NCBI GenBank assembly: GCA_963169665.1
Contig: CAUJET010000056.1
Span: 30,190 to 94,189 of the forward strand
Origin: Actinomycetota bacterium
GTDB taxonomy: Bacteria; Actinomycetota; Acidimicrobiia; Acidimicrobiales; Ilumatobacteraceae
Direction: 5' to 3'
DNA: 64,000 bases
The notes below the pieces were generated by a model, which saw only the letters and a list, made by a program, of their open reading frames with translations, was not told where the DNA came from and did not search any database. The translations under genes were made by a program, and so were the position numbers. The first letter of the stretch is position 1, and the number at the start of each line of letters is the position of its first letter. Below, one piece after another: positions 48,078-57,500 of the stretch.

Positions 48078-49187
48078 GTGACCGACCACTCCCACGCCGC
48101 GCCGAAGCCGATCCGCGAAGAGCGTCAGCCGCCGCGTGAGGGTGTGGAGGAGGTCGCTCCCGGCATCCTCCGCTTGCAACTGCCGATCGCGTTGCCCGGG
48201 CTCGGCCACGTGAATTGCTACGCGATGGAGGACTCCCGGGGCATCACCCTCGTCGACCCCGGGCTCCCCGGGCCGAAGACCTGGCGCGAACTGCAGCGGA
48301 TCATGGCCTCGGGCGGTCTGCCGATCGAGCGCGTGCACTCGGTGGTCGTCACCCATTCGCACCCCGATCACTTCGGTCAGGCGGGGCAGTTCCGGAAGCG
48401 GTTCGGCGCCGACGTCATCACGCACCGCAGCTTCCGCACCTTCCTCGATCCCGAGGCCGAGGACCAGGAGAGCGCCGACGACCTCGAGGTGATCGACCGG
48501 CCGGTGAAGGCACAGATCGAATCGCTGCAGGGCCAGGATCTGCGCCGCGGTCCCTTCGCCAAGCAGACACCGTGGGGCGGCGACCCGTACTCGATGCCGC
48601 GCGCCCGCCGCCTGCGGTACTGGGCGATGCGCAAGGCGGCCGGACGTTTCGTCGCCACGCCCACACCCACTCGACGGGTCGAGGACGCCCAGGTGCTCGA
48701 GCTCGGCGGACGCGAGTGGGTGGCGGTGCACACGCCCGGCCACACCATCGACCACCTCTGCCTGTACGACCCGGCCGCCGGCGTGATGATCAGCGGCGAC
48801 CACGTGCTGCCGACGATCACGCCGCACATCTCGGGTCTCGGCACCACGGTCGACCCGTTGAAGGACTTCTTCGACAGCCTCGATCTGATGAAGACCTTCG
48901 ACGGCGTGCGCACCGTGCTGCCGGCGCACGGCCTCGAGTTCGGTGATCTGTCGGGCCGTGCCGAGGACATCAAGCGCCACCACCACGAGCGGCTCGAGAA
49001 GCTCCGCACGGCGAGCGCCGAGCTCGGCCGGGGCACTGTGCACGAGTACATGCAGGTGCTGTTCCAGGAACGGTCGTGGGGATCGATGGCGGAGAGCGAG
49101 ACCTACGCACATCTCGAACACCTCCGCATCCTCGGCGAGGCCCAGGTGGAGGAGAGCGGCGAACAACTCCGCTACAGCTTCAACTGA
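48078..49187 (+). CDS. MBL-fold metallohydrolase
   Basis: A 369-aa metallo-beta-lactamase-fold hydrolase. VVTHSHPDHFGQ is the HxHxDH motif, HTPGHTIDHL and SGDHVLP give the later His and Asp ligands, and VLPAHG supplies the last His. A C-terminal helical domain follows as in the lactonase/glyoxalase II-like group. GTG 48078 is preferred because TATGAC (48065-48070) stands 7 nt upstream; ATG 48066 in frame overlaps that box. Confidence 0.85.
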   Translation: MTDHSHAAPKPIREERQPPREGVEEVAPGILRLQLPIALPGLGHVNCYAMEDSRGITLVDPGLPGPKTWRELQRIMASGGLPIERVHSVVVTHSHPDHFGQAGQFRKRFGADVITHRSFRTFLDPEAEDQESADDLEVIDRPVKAQIESLQGQDLRRGPFAKQTPWGGDPYSMPRARRLRYWAMRKAAGRFVATPTPTRRVEDAQVLELGGREWVAVHTPGHTIDHLCLYDPAAGVMISGDHVLPTITPHISGLGTTVDPLKDFFDSLDLMKTFDGVRTVLPAHGLEFGDLSGRAEDIKRHHHERLEKLRTASAELGRGTVHEYMQVLFQERSWGSMAESETYAHLEHLRILGEAQVEESGEQLRYSFN

Positions 49188-49191
49188 TCTT

Positions 49192-49236
49192 CGCGATGAG
49201 AGATGAGCGCCGCTGGCGCGCCCGTCTCTCATCGCG
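49192..49236 (+). terminator. Two-tier inverted repeat after the MBL gene
   Basis: CGCGATGAGAGA (49192-49203) is the exact reverse complement of TCTCTCATCGCG (49225-49236). Between the arms a second stem GCGCC/GGCGC (49207-49211 with 49215-49219) closes a 3-base loop. The element fills the space between the MBL stop and the sigma-factor gene and probably separates their transcription, though there is no U-tract. Confidence 0.6.
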
Positions 49237-49275
49237 CTCAACCTTTCCGGCGGCTCGTGAGTCTGATGGGGTGAG

Positions 49276-49824
49276 ATGCGACACCTGCCGGACTCCCACG
49301 ACACCGCCGAGGCGGCGGTGACCGCACGACCGGTTGCCGACGACACCTTCCGCGAGGTGTTCACCGAGCACCGCACCCGCGTGTTCCGGCTGGCCGTGCT
49401 GATGACCGGCAACGCCCACGTGGCCGAGGAGGTCACGGCCGAGGTGTTCGCCCGGGTGCTGCCCAGGTGGCGAGCAGGCGACGTGACCGACGTGTTGTCG
49501 TACCTCCGCCGGGCCGTGGTCAACGAGACCCGGTCGCGACACCGTCGCCGCGAGCACGAGGCCCGGGCGCTGGCTCGATGGGGCGGCACGTCGCACATCA
49601 GCATCGACACCGATCGCCTCGCGCTCGCCGAGCCGTTGCTCGCCGCGCTTCGACGGTTACCCGCACGCCAGCGGGCCGTGGTGGTGCTCCGGTATCACGA
49701 CGACCTGTCGGAGGCCGACGTCGCCCACACCCTCGGGATGGCGCCCGGATCGGTGAAGTCACACGCCAGTCGCGGTCTCGCCCAACTGCGCACGCTGCTC
49801 GATCAGCAGGAGGAGTCCCGATGA
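49276..49824 (+). CDS. ECF RNA polymerase sigma factor
   Basis: A 182-aa group 4 sigma factor. Region 2 is FREVFTEHRTRVFRLAVLM through AEEVTAEVFARVLPRW, and region 4 is LRRLPARQRAVVVLRYHDDL with the helix-turn-helix MAPGSVKSHASRGLAQLRTL. The type resembles SigE-like ECF factors of actinobacteria. TGA overlaps the ATG of the LCP gene (ATGA). The coupled membrane protein may act as its anti-sigma partner. Confidence 0.92.
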   Translation: MRHLPDSHDTAEAAVTARPVADDTFREVFTEHRTRVFRLAVLMTGNAHVAEEVTAEVFARVLPRWRAGDVTDVLSYLRRAVVNETRSRHRRREHEARALARWGGTSHISIDTDRLALAEPLLAALRRLPARQRAVVVLRYHDDLSEADVAHTLGMAPGSVKSHASRGLAQLRTLLDQQEESR

Positions 49825-51203
49825 ACGACCACCCCGTCGACCCCGGACGCGACGACGCGGCGCAGCCCGTCCCGACGTCGCGCACGGATGCTGCGTTCGC
49901 GGCGGAGCTGCGTTCACGGCTGCACGCCGCGACGGCGGGGCTCGAGCCGACCATCACCTTCGACGAGATGATCGGCGGCGCAACCGACGGCGGTGGCGCG
50001 GCCACGAGTCCTCGCCGCACCTGGGCCCGCGCCGGCGCGATCGGGCTCGCCGCGGCCTCGCTGATCGCGGTCCTCGTCTGGACCGTGCGATCCCCCGAGC
50101 GAACGTCGGTCTCGGCACCGTCCACCCCTCCGACGATCGCTTCGGAGCCCGCGCCGTCGACGATGCCGTCGACCAGTGGGCCCGACGCGGAGGCACCGAC
50201 GCCCGCCGATCCAGACGCCACCGAGGCCGTCAACATCCTGGTCACCGGCGCCGACAACCACGCCTGCATCGATCCCAGCTCGCCGTTCGCCGGTGGTTTC
50301 GGCGATCGCACCGACATGGGCGAACGCAGCGACACGATCATGATCATCCGCCTCGACCCGTCCACCGAGCGGGCAGCGGTGCTGTCGTTCCCCCGCGACC
50401 TGTGGGTCTCCATCGCAGGCCGCAACAGCAAGAACCGGATCAACTCCGCCTACGTCCGCGACGATCCCACCCGCCTCCTCGGCACGATTTACAACAACTT
50501 CGGCATCGAGGTCGACCACTTCATCCAGATCGACTTCTGCGCCTTCAAGACCATCGTCGACGGCCTCGGCGGCGTCGCCGTCCCCTTCGAGTACCCGGCG
50601 CGCGACGTCAACACAGGCCTCGACGTCCCCGAGCCCGGCTGCTTCACCTTCGACGGCGACCACGCCCTCGCCTACGTCCGCTCCCGCACGTACGAGTACA
50701 TGATCGACGGGCAGTGGCAGCACGACGGCCTGTCCGACCTCGGCCGCGTGTCGCGCCAGCAGGACTTCCTCCGCCGCGTGCTGTCGGCCGCACTCGACCG
50801 GGGTGTCACCGACCCGTCGGTGGCCCGAGCGCTGATCTCCGCGATCCAGGACGACGTGGTCGTCGACACGGGGCTCACCATCAGCACGATGCTCGACTAC
50901 GTCGGCCTCCTCGCTGCCCAGCCACCGGAAGGTGTGTCGACGTTCCAGATCGAGGGCGAGAGCGTGAACGTCGGCGGCAACTCGGTGCTGCTGCCCCGTC
51001 TCGAGGGCGACAACATGCGCGCCGTGCTCGCGCTCTTCCGTGGCGAGACCATGTTCGCCCCGACCACCGACACCGACACGTCGAGCTCGGTCGGAACGCC
51101 GACCGGTGCGGCGAGCGAGTCGGCAGAGGCGGCAACGGCGGCAGAGGTGGTGCCCGAGGAGAACCCCAAGGGAATCGTCCCACCGCGCGATGTCACCTGC
51201 TGA
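49821..51203 (+). CDS. LytR-CpsA-Psr (LCP) protein coupled to an ECF sigma gene
   Basis: A 460-aa protein. The N-terminal ~65 residues are cytoplasmic and resemble the anti-sigma N-terminus seen after ECF genes (DAAFAAELRSRLHAATAG). A single membrane segment (AGAIGLAAASLIAVLVWTV, about 71-90) and a Pro/Ser/Thr linker follow. From about residue 135 there is an LCP domain: MGERSDTIMIIRLDP, VLSFPRDLWVSI, NSKNRINSAY and FIQIDFCAFKTIVDGLGG. LCP enzymes attach glycopolymers to the cell wall. The arrangement suggests wall-stress signalling. Confidence 0.9.
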   Translation: MNDHPVDPGRDDAAQPVPTSRTDAAFAAELRSRLHAATAGLEPTITFDEMIGGATDGGGAATSPRRTWARAGAIGLAAASLIAVLVWTVRSPERTSVSAPSTPPTIASEPAPSTMPSTSGPDAEAPTPADPDATEAVNILVTGADNHACIDPSSPFAGGFGDRTDMGERSDTIMIIRLDPSTERAAVLSFPRDLWVSIAGRNSKNRINSAYVRDDPTRLLGTIYNNFGIEVDHFIQIDFCAFKTIVDGLGGVAVPFEYPARDVNTGLDVPEPGCFTFDGDHALAYVRSRTYEYMIDGQWQHDGLSDLGRVSRQQDFLRRVLSAALDRGVTDPSVARALISAIQDDVVVDTGLTISTMLDYVGLLAAQPPEGVSTFQIEGESVNVGGNSVLLPRLEGDNMRAVLALFRGETMFAPTTDTDTSSSVGTPTGAASESAEAATAAEVVPEENPKGIVPPRDVTC

Positions 51204-51256
51204 CCGTTGCCACAGGTCGAAGGTTGACCGCGCGGCAGCCGCTTCGACGAATTTTC

Positions 51257-51270
51257 TTTACAGCGGTAAA
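51257..51270. promoter_or_regulatory. Probable TetR operator
   Basis: TTTACAGCGGTAAA is a palindrome with TTTAC/GTAAA arms, standing 10 bases before a TAGCCT -10 box (51280-51285). AT-rich bases here contrast with the surrounding DNA. The likely ligand is the TetR protein encoded third in the operon. Confidence 0.5.
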
Positions 51271-51303
51271 TGAACGGTTTAGCCTGCTCACCGGGGGTAC
51301 GAG

Positions 51304-52218
51304 ATGAGCAGCAGCAGGACCGACGTCCGCACCGAGCGGTTTCCCGGCATCGAGGTTCGCAAGGTGCCGTTCGAGTTTCCCGACGACCTCGATCCGGTGT
51401 GGCATCCGGGGCATCGCGAGTGGTCGCACATGATCAACGGCGCCTCGCTGGCGATGCCCCACCTCGAACCGTTCCTCATCGCCACCTTGCGCGAGGCGGC
51501 CGGCGAGATCGACGACCCGCAGGTGCTCGACGAGATCGCCGGCTTCGTCGGCCAGGAGGGACAGCACTTCCGAACGCACCGTCGCTACAACGAGATCCTC
51601 AAGGCCAACGGCTACCCGGAACTGGCCGACGTCGAGGAGTGGATGAAGCAGTCCTACGCCCGCATCCGAGACCGCCGGTCGTTGGCGTTCCGACTCGCCT
51701 ACTCCGCCGGATTCGAGTCGATGACCCTCGGCGTCACCCGGTGGCTCGTCGGAGATCGGGTCGAACTGTTCGGCGGCAGCGACACCCGCGTGGCCAGCTT
51801 CGTGCTCTGGCACATGGTCGAAGAGGTCGAGCACAAGCGCGTCGCGTTCGACGCCTACCAAGCGGCGGTCGGCACGTACTGGCAACGAGCGCTCGGCGTC
51901 TTCACCGGCTCGCTCCACGTCTTCCTGCTCTCCCGACGCGCCGCCAAGACGATGCTGATCGTCGATGGGCTGTGGCGCGACCCGCGCTCGCGACTGCGTC
52001 TCTGGCGGCGAACGGCCGAGTTCTTCGCCGCGGTGTTGCCCGGTGCACTGCGCAGTGCGCTCCCCCGCCACGACCCGCGCGGCGAGCCCGATCCCGAGTG
52101 GGTCACGCGGTGGATCGCCGGCTACCCGACGCGTCCTGACCCCGACTCATCTCCACTGATCGACACCCACGATGGGCGCCTCGACGTTCCGTTCGCTTCG
52201 AACGGAGCAGCAGCATGA
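51304..52218 (+). CDS. PF10118-type predicted metal-dependent hydrolase
   Basis: A 304-aa protein of the family annotated as predicted metal-dependent hydrolases. FVGQEGQHFRTHRRYNE and HMVEEVEHKRVAFDAY carry ExxH-type motifs as in ferritin-like di-iron proteins, so an iron-dependent oxidative role is also possible. The ATG has a GGGGG ribosome site 6 nt upstream and lies behind a TAGCCT -10 box and the palindrome. The TGA overlaps the ATG of the next gene. Confidence 0.8.
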   Translation: MSSSRTDVRTERFPGIEVRKVPFEFPDDLDPVWHPGHREWSHMINGASLAMPHLEPFLIATLREAAGEIDDPQVLDEIAGFVGQEGQHFRTHRRYNEILKANGYPELADVEEWMKQSYARIRDRRSLAFRLAYSAGFESMTLGVTRWLVGDRVELFGGSDTRVASFVLWHMVEEVEHKRVAFDAYQAAVGTYWQRALGVFTGSLHVFLLSRRAAKTMLIVDGLWRDPRSRLRLWRRTAEFFAAVLPGALRSALPRHDPRGEPDPEWVTRWIAGYPTRPDPDSSPLIDTHDGRLDVPFASNGAAA

Positions 52219-52760
52219 GCGCCGATCTGACCGCCCACGTCGACGTGGCCGCTGTGGGAGACGACCGGTGGGTGTCCGACACCGGGGGCTTGTCGAGCCG
52301 TGTCGGCGGACGGCTGATGGTCCACGCCTTCGTCGGGATGCTGCTCGGCTTCGTCGGTGGATTCGTCTGGTTGATCCAACTCGCGGAGGGTGTGTTGCAC
52401 CTCCTGCCGCTGCCGGCGTTCGAGATCGACGTTCCCGACGACACGGAACTGCTGCGGAACGCCCACACCGGCACGATCATGAACGCGGTCTACGTGATGG
52501 CGATGCTGGCGCTCAGCCAACGACTCCGGTTCAGCGGACGCCAGGCCAAGTGGTTCTTCCGGGGCTCGGTCGTGATGCTCTGGGGCAACATCATCGGCTA
52601 CTCCGCGGCGGTCTACGCCCCCGAGCGAGGCCTGCAACCCGTCGGCGACTGGCCGAACCTGCTCGCCTACGGAACGTTCTACGCCGCCGTCGTCGGTGCG
52701 TCGATCGCCACCGTCATCTGCTTGACGAGCGCCATCGCCGTCGCCAAGGGCCGTCGGTAG
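52215..52760 (+). CDS. Four-helix membrane protein, possibly styrene-oxide-isomerase-like
   Basis: A 181-aa protein with four hydrophobic segments. RLMVHAFVGMLLGFVGGFVW, LRNAHTGTIMNAVYVMA, GNIIGYSAAVYAPERGLQP place a conserved-looking His, His and Asn within the membrane, which recalls the styrene oxide isomerase/hydroxylaminobenzene mutase-like group. That link is from memory of motif pattern and is weak. It is coupled to the hydrolase gene by ATGA, and both are followed by a TetR regulator. Confidence 0.6.
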   Translation: MSADLTAHVDVAAVGDDRWVSDTGGLSSRVGGRLMVHAFVGMLLGFVGGFVWLIQLAEGVLHLLPLPAFEIDVPDDTELLRNAHTGTIMNAVYVMAMLALSQRLRFSGRQAKWFFRGSVVMLWGNIIGYSAAVYAPERGLQPVGDWPNLLAYGTFYAAVVGASIATVICLTSAIAVAKGRR

Positions 52761-52798
52761 ACGTTTGAGCGACGGGCGGTCGGAGGCGAGAATGCTGC

Positions 52799-53422
52799 GT
52801 GGCCAGACCCCCCAGTACCGCTGAAGCAGTCGCCGTCACGACGGCCGAGCTGCTGGCAGCGGCACAGAGCCTGTTGGAGGCCGGCGGGATCGACGCGATG
52901 TCGTTCCGTTCGATCGCATCGGTGGTCGGTTGCAGCCACAGCAAGATCTACTCGTACTTCGACTCGAAAGCGGACCTCGTCGACGCGCTGCGCGTCCGGT
53001 CGTACGAGGTGCTGTTCGACAGCCTGTCGGCTGCGGCGGCACGCCACGACGACCCGATCGAATCGCTCCGAGCCATCGCGGCCGCCTACGTGCGCGTCGG
53101 ACTGGAGCGCCCGCAGCTGTACGGGATGCTCTATTCGAACGAGGGCAGGATGAGCGAGACCGCGCCCCCGTTGCTCGACGCCAAGGTGCGGGCGATCGGC
53201 ATCTGCCGCGACCTCATCGCGTCGGCAGCCGACGCCGGAGCGCTCGATCTCGTCGGCGACCCACTCACTGCTGCGCACCTGTTCTGGGCCGGCGCCCATG
53301 GCATCGTTCAGCTCGAACTCGGCGGCTTCCTCGTCGTGGGCTGCACGCTCGAGGACCTGCTGCCGAACCTGATCTCCGTCCTGGTCGACGGGCTGTCGAC
53401 ACGGGCGGACCGCTCGAGCTGA
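52799..53422 (+). CDS. TetR-family regulator
   Basis: A 207-aa repressor. The N-terminal helix-turn-helix (AAQSLLEAGGIDAMSFRSIA, VVGCSHSKIYSYFDSKADLV) is standard TetR, and the ligand domain includes ERPQLYGMLYSN and HLFWAGAHGIVQLELGGFL as in the WHG-type C-terminal group. GTG 52799 has GGAGG 12 nt upstream. It probably represses the operon from the palindrome at 51257-51270. Confidence 0.9.
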   Translation: MARPPSTAEAVAVTTAELLAAAQSLLEAGGIDAMSFRSIASVVGCSHSKIYSYFDSKADLVDALRVRSYEVLFDSLSAAAARHDDPIESLRAIAAAYVRVGLERPQLYGMLYSNEGRMSETAPPLLDAKVRAIGICRDLIASAADAGALDLVGDPLTAAHLFWAGAHGIVQLELGGFLVVGCTLEDLLPNLISVLVDGLSTRADRSS

Positions 53423-53451
53423 CCGTCCCCGACCTGGGGCGTCGCGACCTG

Positions 53452-54378
53452 TCAGCGGCCGCTGAGGGCGGCGACCACAGGGGCGAAGCCGTCGACGTCG
53501 CGGATCGTCACGTGGCTCACACCGATCTGCTCGCGCAGGCGTTCGAGCTTGTCGACCACCTGCTCGACCGAACCGATCAGCACGAACGGGGTGGCCTCCA
53601 ACAGTTCGCGGTCCATGCCGAAGCGTTCGACCGCGGCGTCGAGGGCCGCTTCGGCGCCGTCGCCCACATGGGTGTGCTGCACCAGGATCGACCGTTCGAT
53701 CGCGTCGTCCCCTCGGCCGGCTGCGTCCGCCGCCTCGGTGAGCCAGCGGCTGCGCTCGACGACGTGCTCGATCCCGAACCCACCGCCGTTCGGCACCCCG
53801 CCCTCACCGTGGTGCAGCCCGGTGTACTGGAAAATGTCGGCGTAGCGAGCGGCGAGGGACACCACCCGACGGCCGTGGCCGCCGATCAGGAACGGCACGT
53901 GCTCGGCGGCCGGCCGCACACCGAGCGCCGCGAGTTCGACGTGGTGGTGCTCGCCGTGGAACGAGGCCGCGCCGGTGTCGAGCAGCGAACGCACCACCTC
54001 GAGCGACTCACCGAAGCGGGTGACCCGAGGTCCCGGCGCACGCAGTTCGAGACCGATCGCGTCGTGTTCGCTCTGCATGTACCCGGTGCCCCACCCGAGC
54101 ACGAGCCGTCCGCCCGCCAACCGGTCGACCGTCGCTGCGGTGCGAGCCAGGAGCACGGGCTGGTGGAACTCGTTGTTCAGCACCAACGGCCCGACGCACA
54201 GCCGTTCGGTGGCACCGGCGGCCACCATCAACGGCACGAACGGATCGACCGCGCCGATGTGGTCGTAGCTGTACAGCTCCTCGTAGCCGAGCGCCTCGAC
54301 GTTGCGGGCGAACGCGGGCAGCGCCTCGGCATCGTCGAACGGTGCGACCTGGACGGCGAATCGGAACGGTCTGGCCAT
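53452..54378 (-). CDS. LLM-class F420-dependent oxidoreductase
   Basis: A 308-aa luciferase-like barrel. FRFAVQVAPFDDAEALPAFA, YSYDHIGAVDPFVPLMVAAG, LARTAATVDRLAGGRLVLGW and GTGYMQSEHDAIGL match the TIGR03621-like F420 oxidoreductases of actinobacteria. ATG 54378 lies 6 nt from TACGGT (54390-54385), excluding a much longer open frame that continues antisense to nothing real. Substrate unknown. Confidence 0.9.
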   Translation of the reverse strand: MARPFRFAVQVAPFDDAEALPAFARNVEALGYEELYSYDHIGAVDPFVPLMVAAGATERLCVGPLVLNNEFHQPVLLARTAATVDRLAGGRLVLGWGTGYMQSEHDAIGLELRAPGPRVTRFGESLEVVRSLLDTGAASFHGEHHHVELAALGVRPAAEHVPFLIGGHGRRVVSLAARYADIFQYTGLHHGEGGVPNGGGFGIEHVVERSRWLTEAADAAGRGDDAIERSILVQHTHVGDGAEAALDAAVERFGMDRELLEATPFVLIGSVEQVVDKLERLREQIGVSHVTIRDVDGFAPVVAALSGR

Positions 54379-54475
54379 GGATCGACCGTAGCCCGCTGCC
54401 TCGTGCGCCGCCGTCGGACACCCGAGTGGCACCGGTGCACCCGGGGGCTCGCGCAACCCTCGGGTGGGCGGGTGG

Positions 54476-54521
54476 CACTCGGGTGGACCGCTCGCACTCG
54501 GGTGGACCGCTGGTACTCGGG
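54476..54521. repeat. 19-bp tandem repeat abutting the dnaE2 stop codon
   Basis: CACTCGGGTGGACCGCT occurs at 54476 and 54495, and a truncated copy (TACTCGGGT) at 54514 runs into the dnaE2 stop codon at 54522-54524. An inverted copy of the core, CACCCGAGTG, is at 54419-54428, so a long hairpin can form in this 143-base intergenic stretch. Confidence 0.8.
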
Positions 54522-57500
54522 TCAGCGGAAGTCGCGGCTGGCGGTGCTCGCGGGGACGGGCAGGGGCACGAGCTGCTCGGCCACCACGTTCACCACACCC
54601 TCGCTGCGCTCCAGCCGGCCACGGATGAGCAGCGCCGCGGCATCGCGGGCGACCGCCCGGTGCCGGGCCCAGCAGCCCTTGGAGATCACCACGTTCATCA
54701 ACCCCGTCTCGTCCTCGAGGTTCATGAACGTCGTGCCCTGCGCGGTCATCGGCCGCTGCCGGTGCGTCACCACCCCGGCGATCGTGACCCTCGATCGCGG
54801 CTCGGCCGTCTGCAGCTCGTCGGAGGTGAGCACCCCGCGGCGCCGCAACTCGTCGCGCAGGAACCGTGTGGGATGCCCGGTGGGCGCCACCCCCGTGGCC
54901 CACAGGTCGGCCACCGCGGTCTCCACCTCGTCCATCCCCGGCAGCTGCGGCGCCACCACGCCGGTGACGATGCCCTGCAACCGATCGGGGCGCGACTGCA
55001 CCGCGGCGCCAACCTCCCACAACGCCGTACGTCGATCGCTGCCGAAGCACTCGGTGAACGCACCGGCGGTGGCCATCGCCTCGAGCTGGGTCTGCGTCAG
55101 CTGCGGCACGCGCCGCACGAGATGTTCGACCGAGGTGTACGGCCGACCTGCCTGGATCTCGGCCGCCAACTCGGCGCCGATGCCGCGCACCGACCCGATG
55201 CCGAGGCGCACCGCCACCCCGCCCACGCTCTCCTCGCACGGCTCGAGCGTCGCCGTCGCCAGCGACGCGTTCAGGTCGGGGGTGTGCACCACGACCCCGT
55301 GACGGCGGGCATCCTGCACCAACGAGTGCGGACTCCAGAACCCCATCGGCTGGGCGTTCAGCAGCGCCGCGCAGAACGCGGCCGGCTCGTGGTACTTGAT
55401 CCACGACGACGAGTACACGAGATAGCTGAACGACACGCTGTGCGATTCGGGGAAGCCGTAGTTCGCGAACGCCGCCATCTTCACGAAGATCTCGTCGGCC
55501 ACCGCGCCGGTGATGCCGCGCTCGGACATCCCCTCGTACAGCCGTGTCTTCAGCCGCTCCATGCGCGCCTTGCTGCGCTTGGATCCCATGGCCTGACGCA
55601 GCTGGTCGGCCTCGCTCGGGGTGAAGCCGGCGACGTCGATCGCCATCTGCATCAGCTGCTCCTGGAACAACGGCACCCCGAGGGTCTTGCCCAAGCTGTT
55701 CTCGAGCAACGGGTGCAGGTAGGTGATCGGCTCCTGGCCGTTGCGCCGCCGGATGTACGGGTGCACCGACCCGCCCTGGATCGGCCCGGGACGGATGAGC
55801 GCGACCTCGACCACGAGGTCGTAGAAGCGGCGCGGCTTCAGCCGCGGCAGCGTGGCCATCTGCGCCCGGCTCTCGATCTGGAACACACCGACGGTGTCGG
55901 CGCGGCACAACATCGCGTAGACCTCGTCCTCCTGCGGGATGGTGGCGAGGTCGACCTCGTACCCGCGGTGCTCGCGGATGAGATCGACTGCGTAGTGCAG
56001 CGCCGAGAGCATGCCGAGACCGAGCAGGTCGAACTTCACCAGCCCCGCGGCGGCGCAGTCGTCCTTGTCCCACTGGAGCACGCTGCGCCGGTCCATGCGC
56101 GCCCACTCGACCGGACACACCTCGATGACCGGTCGGTCGCAGATGACCATGCCGCCGGAGTGGATGCCGAGGTGCCGCGGCGCGTCCTCGATCTCCGCGG
56201 CCAGGCTCATCACCGTGGCCGGGATGCTCACGTCGGGTTGCTCGGCCGTGCTGGCGAGGTTGCCCCACGCGTCGACCTGCTTGCTCCACGCGTCCTGCTG
56301 GCCGGGGGCGAACCCGAGCGCCTTGGCCATGTCGCGCACCGACGAGCGCGCTCGGTAGGTGATGACGTTGGCCACCTGTGCGGTGTGGTGCCGCCCGTAG
56401 CGCTCGTACACGTACTGGATGACCTCTTCGCGACGGTCGCTCTCGATGTCGAGGTCGATGTCGGGCGGGCCGTCACGCTCGGGCGACAGGAACCGCTCGA
56501 ACAGCAGACCGAGCGAGACGGCGTCGGCCTTGGTGACCCCGAGGGCGTAGCAGACCGCGCTGTTGGCGGCGCTGCCCCGACCCTGGCAGAAGATGTCGGC
56601 CCGGTTGCAGAACTCGACGATGTCCCACACCACGAGGAAGTAGCCGGCGAAGCCGAGGCCCTCGATCACCTGCAACTCGTGGTCGATCGTGCGCCATGCC
56701 CGCGCCCGCAGCGACAGGTCCTCCCCCGGCGCCGGCCGGTCGCCGTAGCGGCGGCGGGCGCCGTGCAGCACGATCTCGCGCAGGTACTCCATCTCGGTGA
56801 GCGGCTGCCCGTCGGGCCCGTCGGGGCACGGGAACGGTGGCAGCGAGGGCGCCACCAACGACAGATCGAACGCCGCAGCGCGACCGATCTCGGCTGCGAG
56901 CTCGACCACGCCCGGGTACCGGAGGAACCGCCGCGCCTGTTCGGCCCCGCTGCGCAGGTGCGCGGTCGCCGCGGCCGGCAACCACGGGTCGAGCTCGTCG
57001 AGACTGCGCCGCGCCCGCACTGCGGCGACCGCCATCGCCAGCTGCCGCTGCGCGGGCGCGGCGTAGTGGACGTTGTTGGTGGCGATGCACGGCAGGTCGA
57101 GCCGGCCGGCCAGCTCGGCGAGCGCGTCGTTGCGGGCCGAGTCGAGCGGGTCGCCGTGGTCCCACAACTCGACCACCACCCGGTCGCGCCCGAACAGCTC
57201 CATGAGCCGCTGCAACTCGCGCCGTGCCGCGCCCGGCCCGTCGGCCAATAGCGCCGCCGGCACCGTGCCCTTGCGGCACCCGGTGAGCACCCACCAGTGC
57301 CCGGCTGCGGCGTCGGCCAGGTCGCCGAGGGCGAACTGCGGCGACCCCTTCTCGCCGGCGAGGTGCCCGAGGCTGAGCGCGCGCGACAGCCGGGCGTAGC
57401 CGTCGGGCCCGTCGGCGAGCACCAGCAGGTGGTGGCCGTGCGGGTCGGGTTCGTGGCGCTGGTCGTCGCTGGCGACGCGCACCTGCTGCAGGGTGTGGCG

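Noticed and set aside
53452..53465. TCAGCGGCCGCTGA palindrome between TetR and LLM genes
   Set aside because: It has no loop for an RNA hairpin and includes the stop codon; GC-rich palindromes of this size are expected by chance here.
53452..56289. 945-codon minus-strand frame combining the LLM enzyme with a long N-terminal part
   Set aside because: The extra part is an out-of-frame shadow of dnaE2. A leaderless promoter at 54390-54385 and the protein family length fix the start at 54378.
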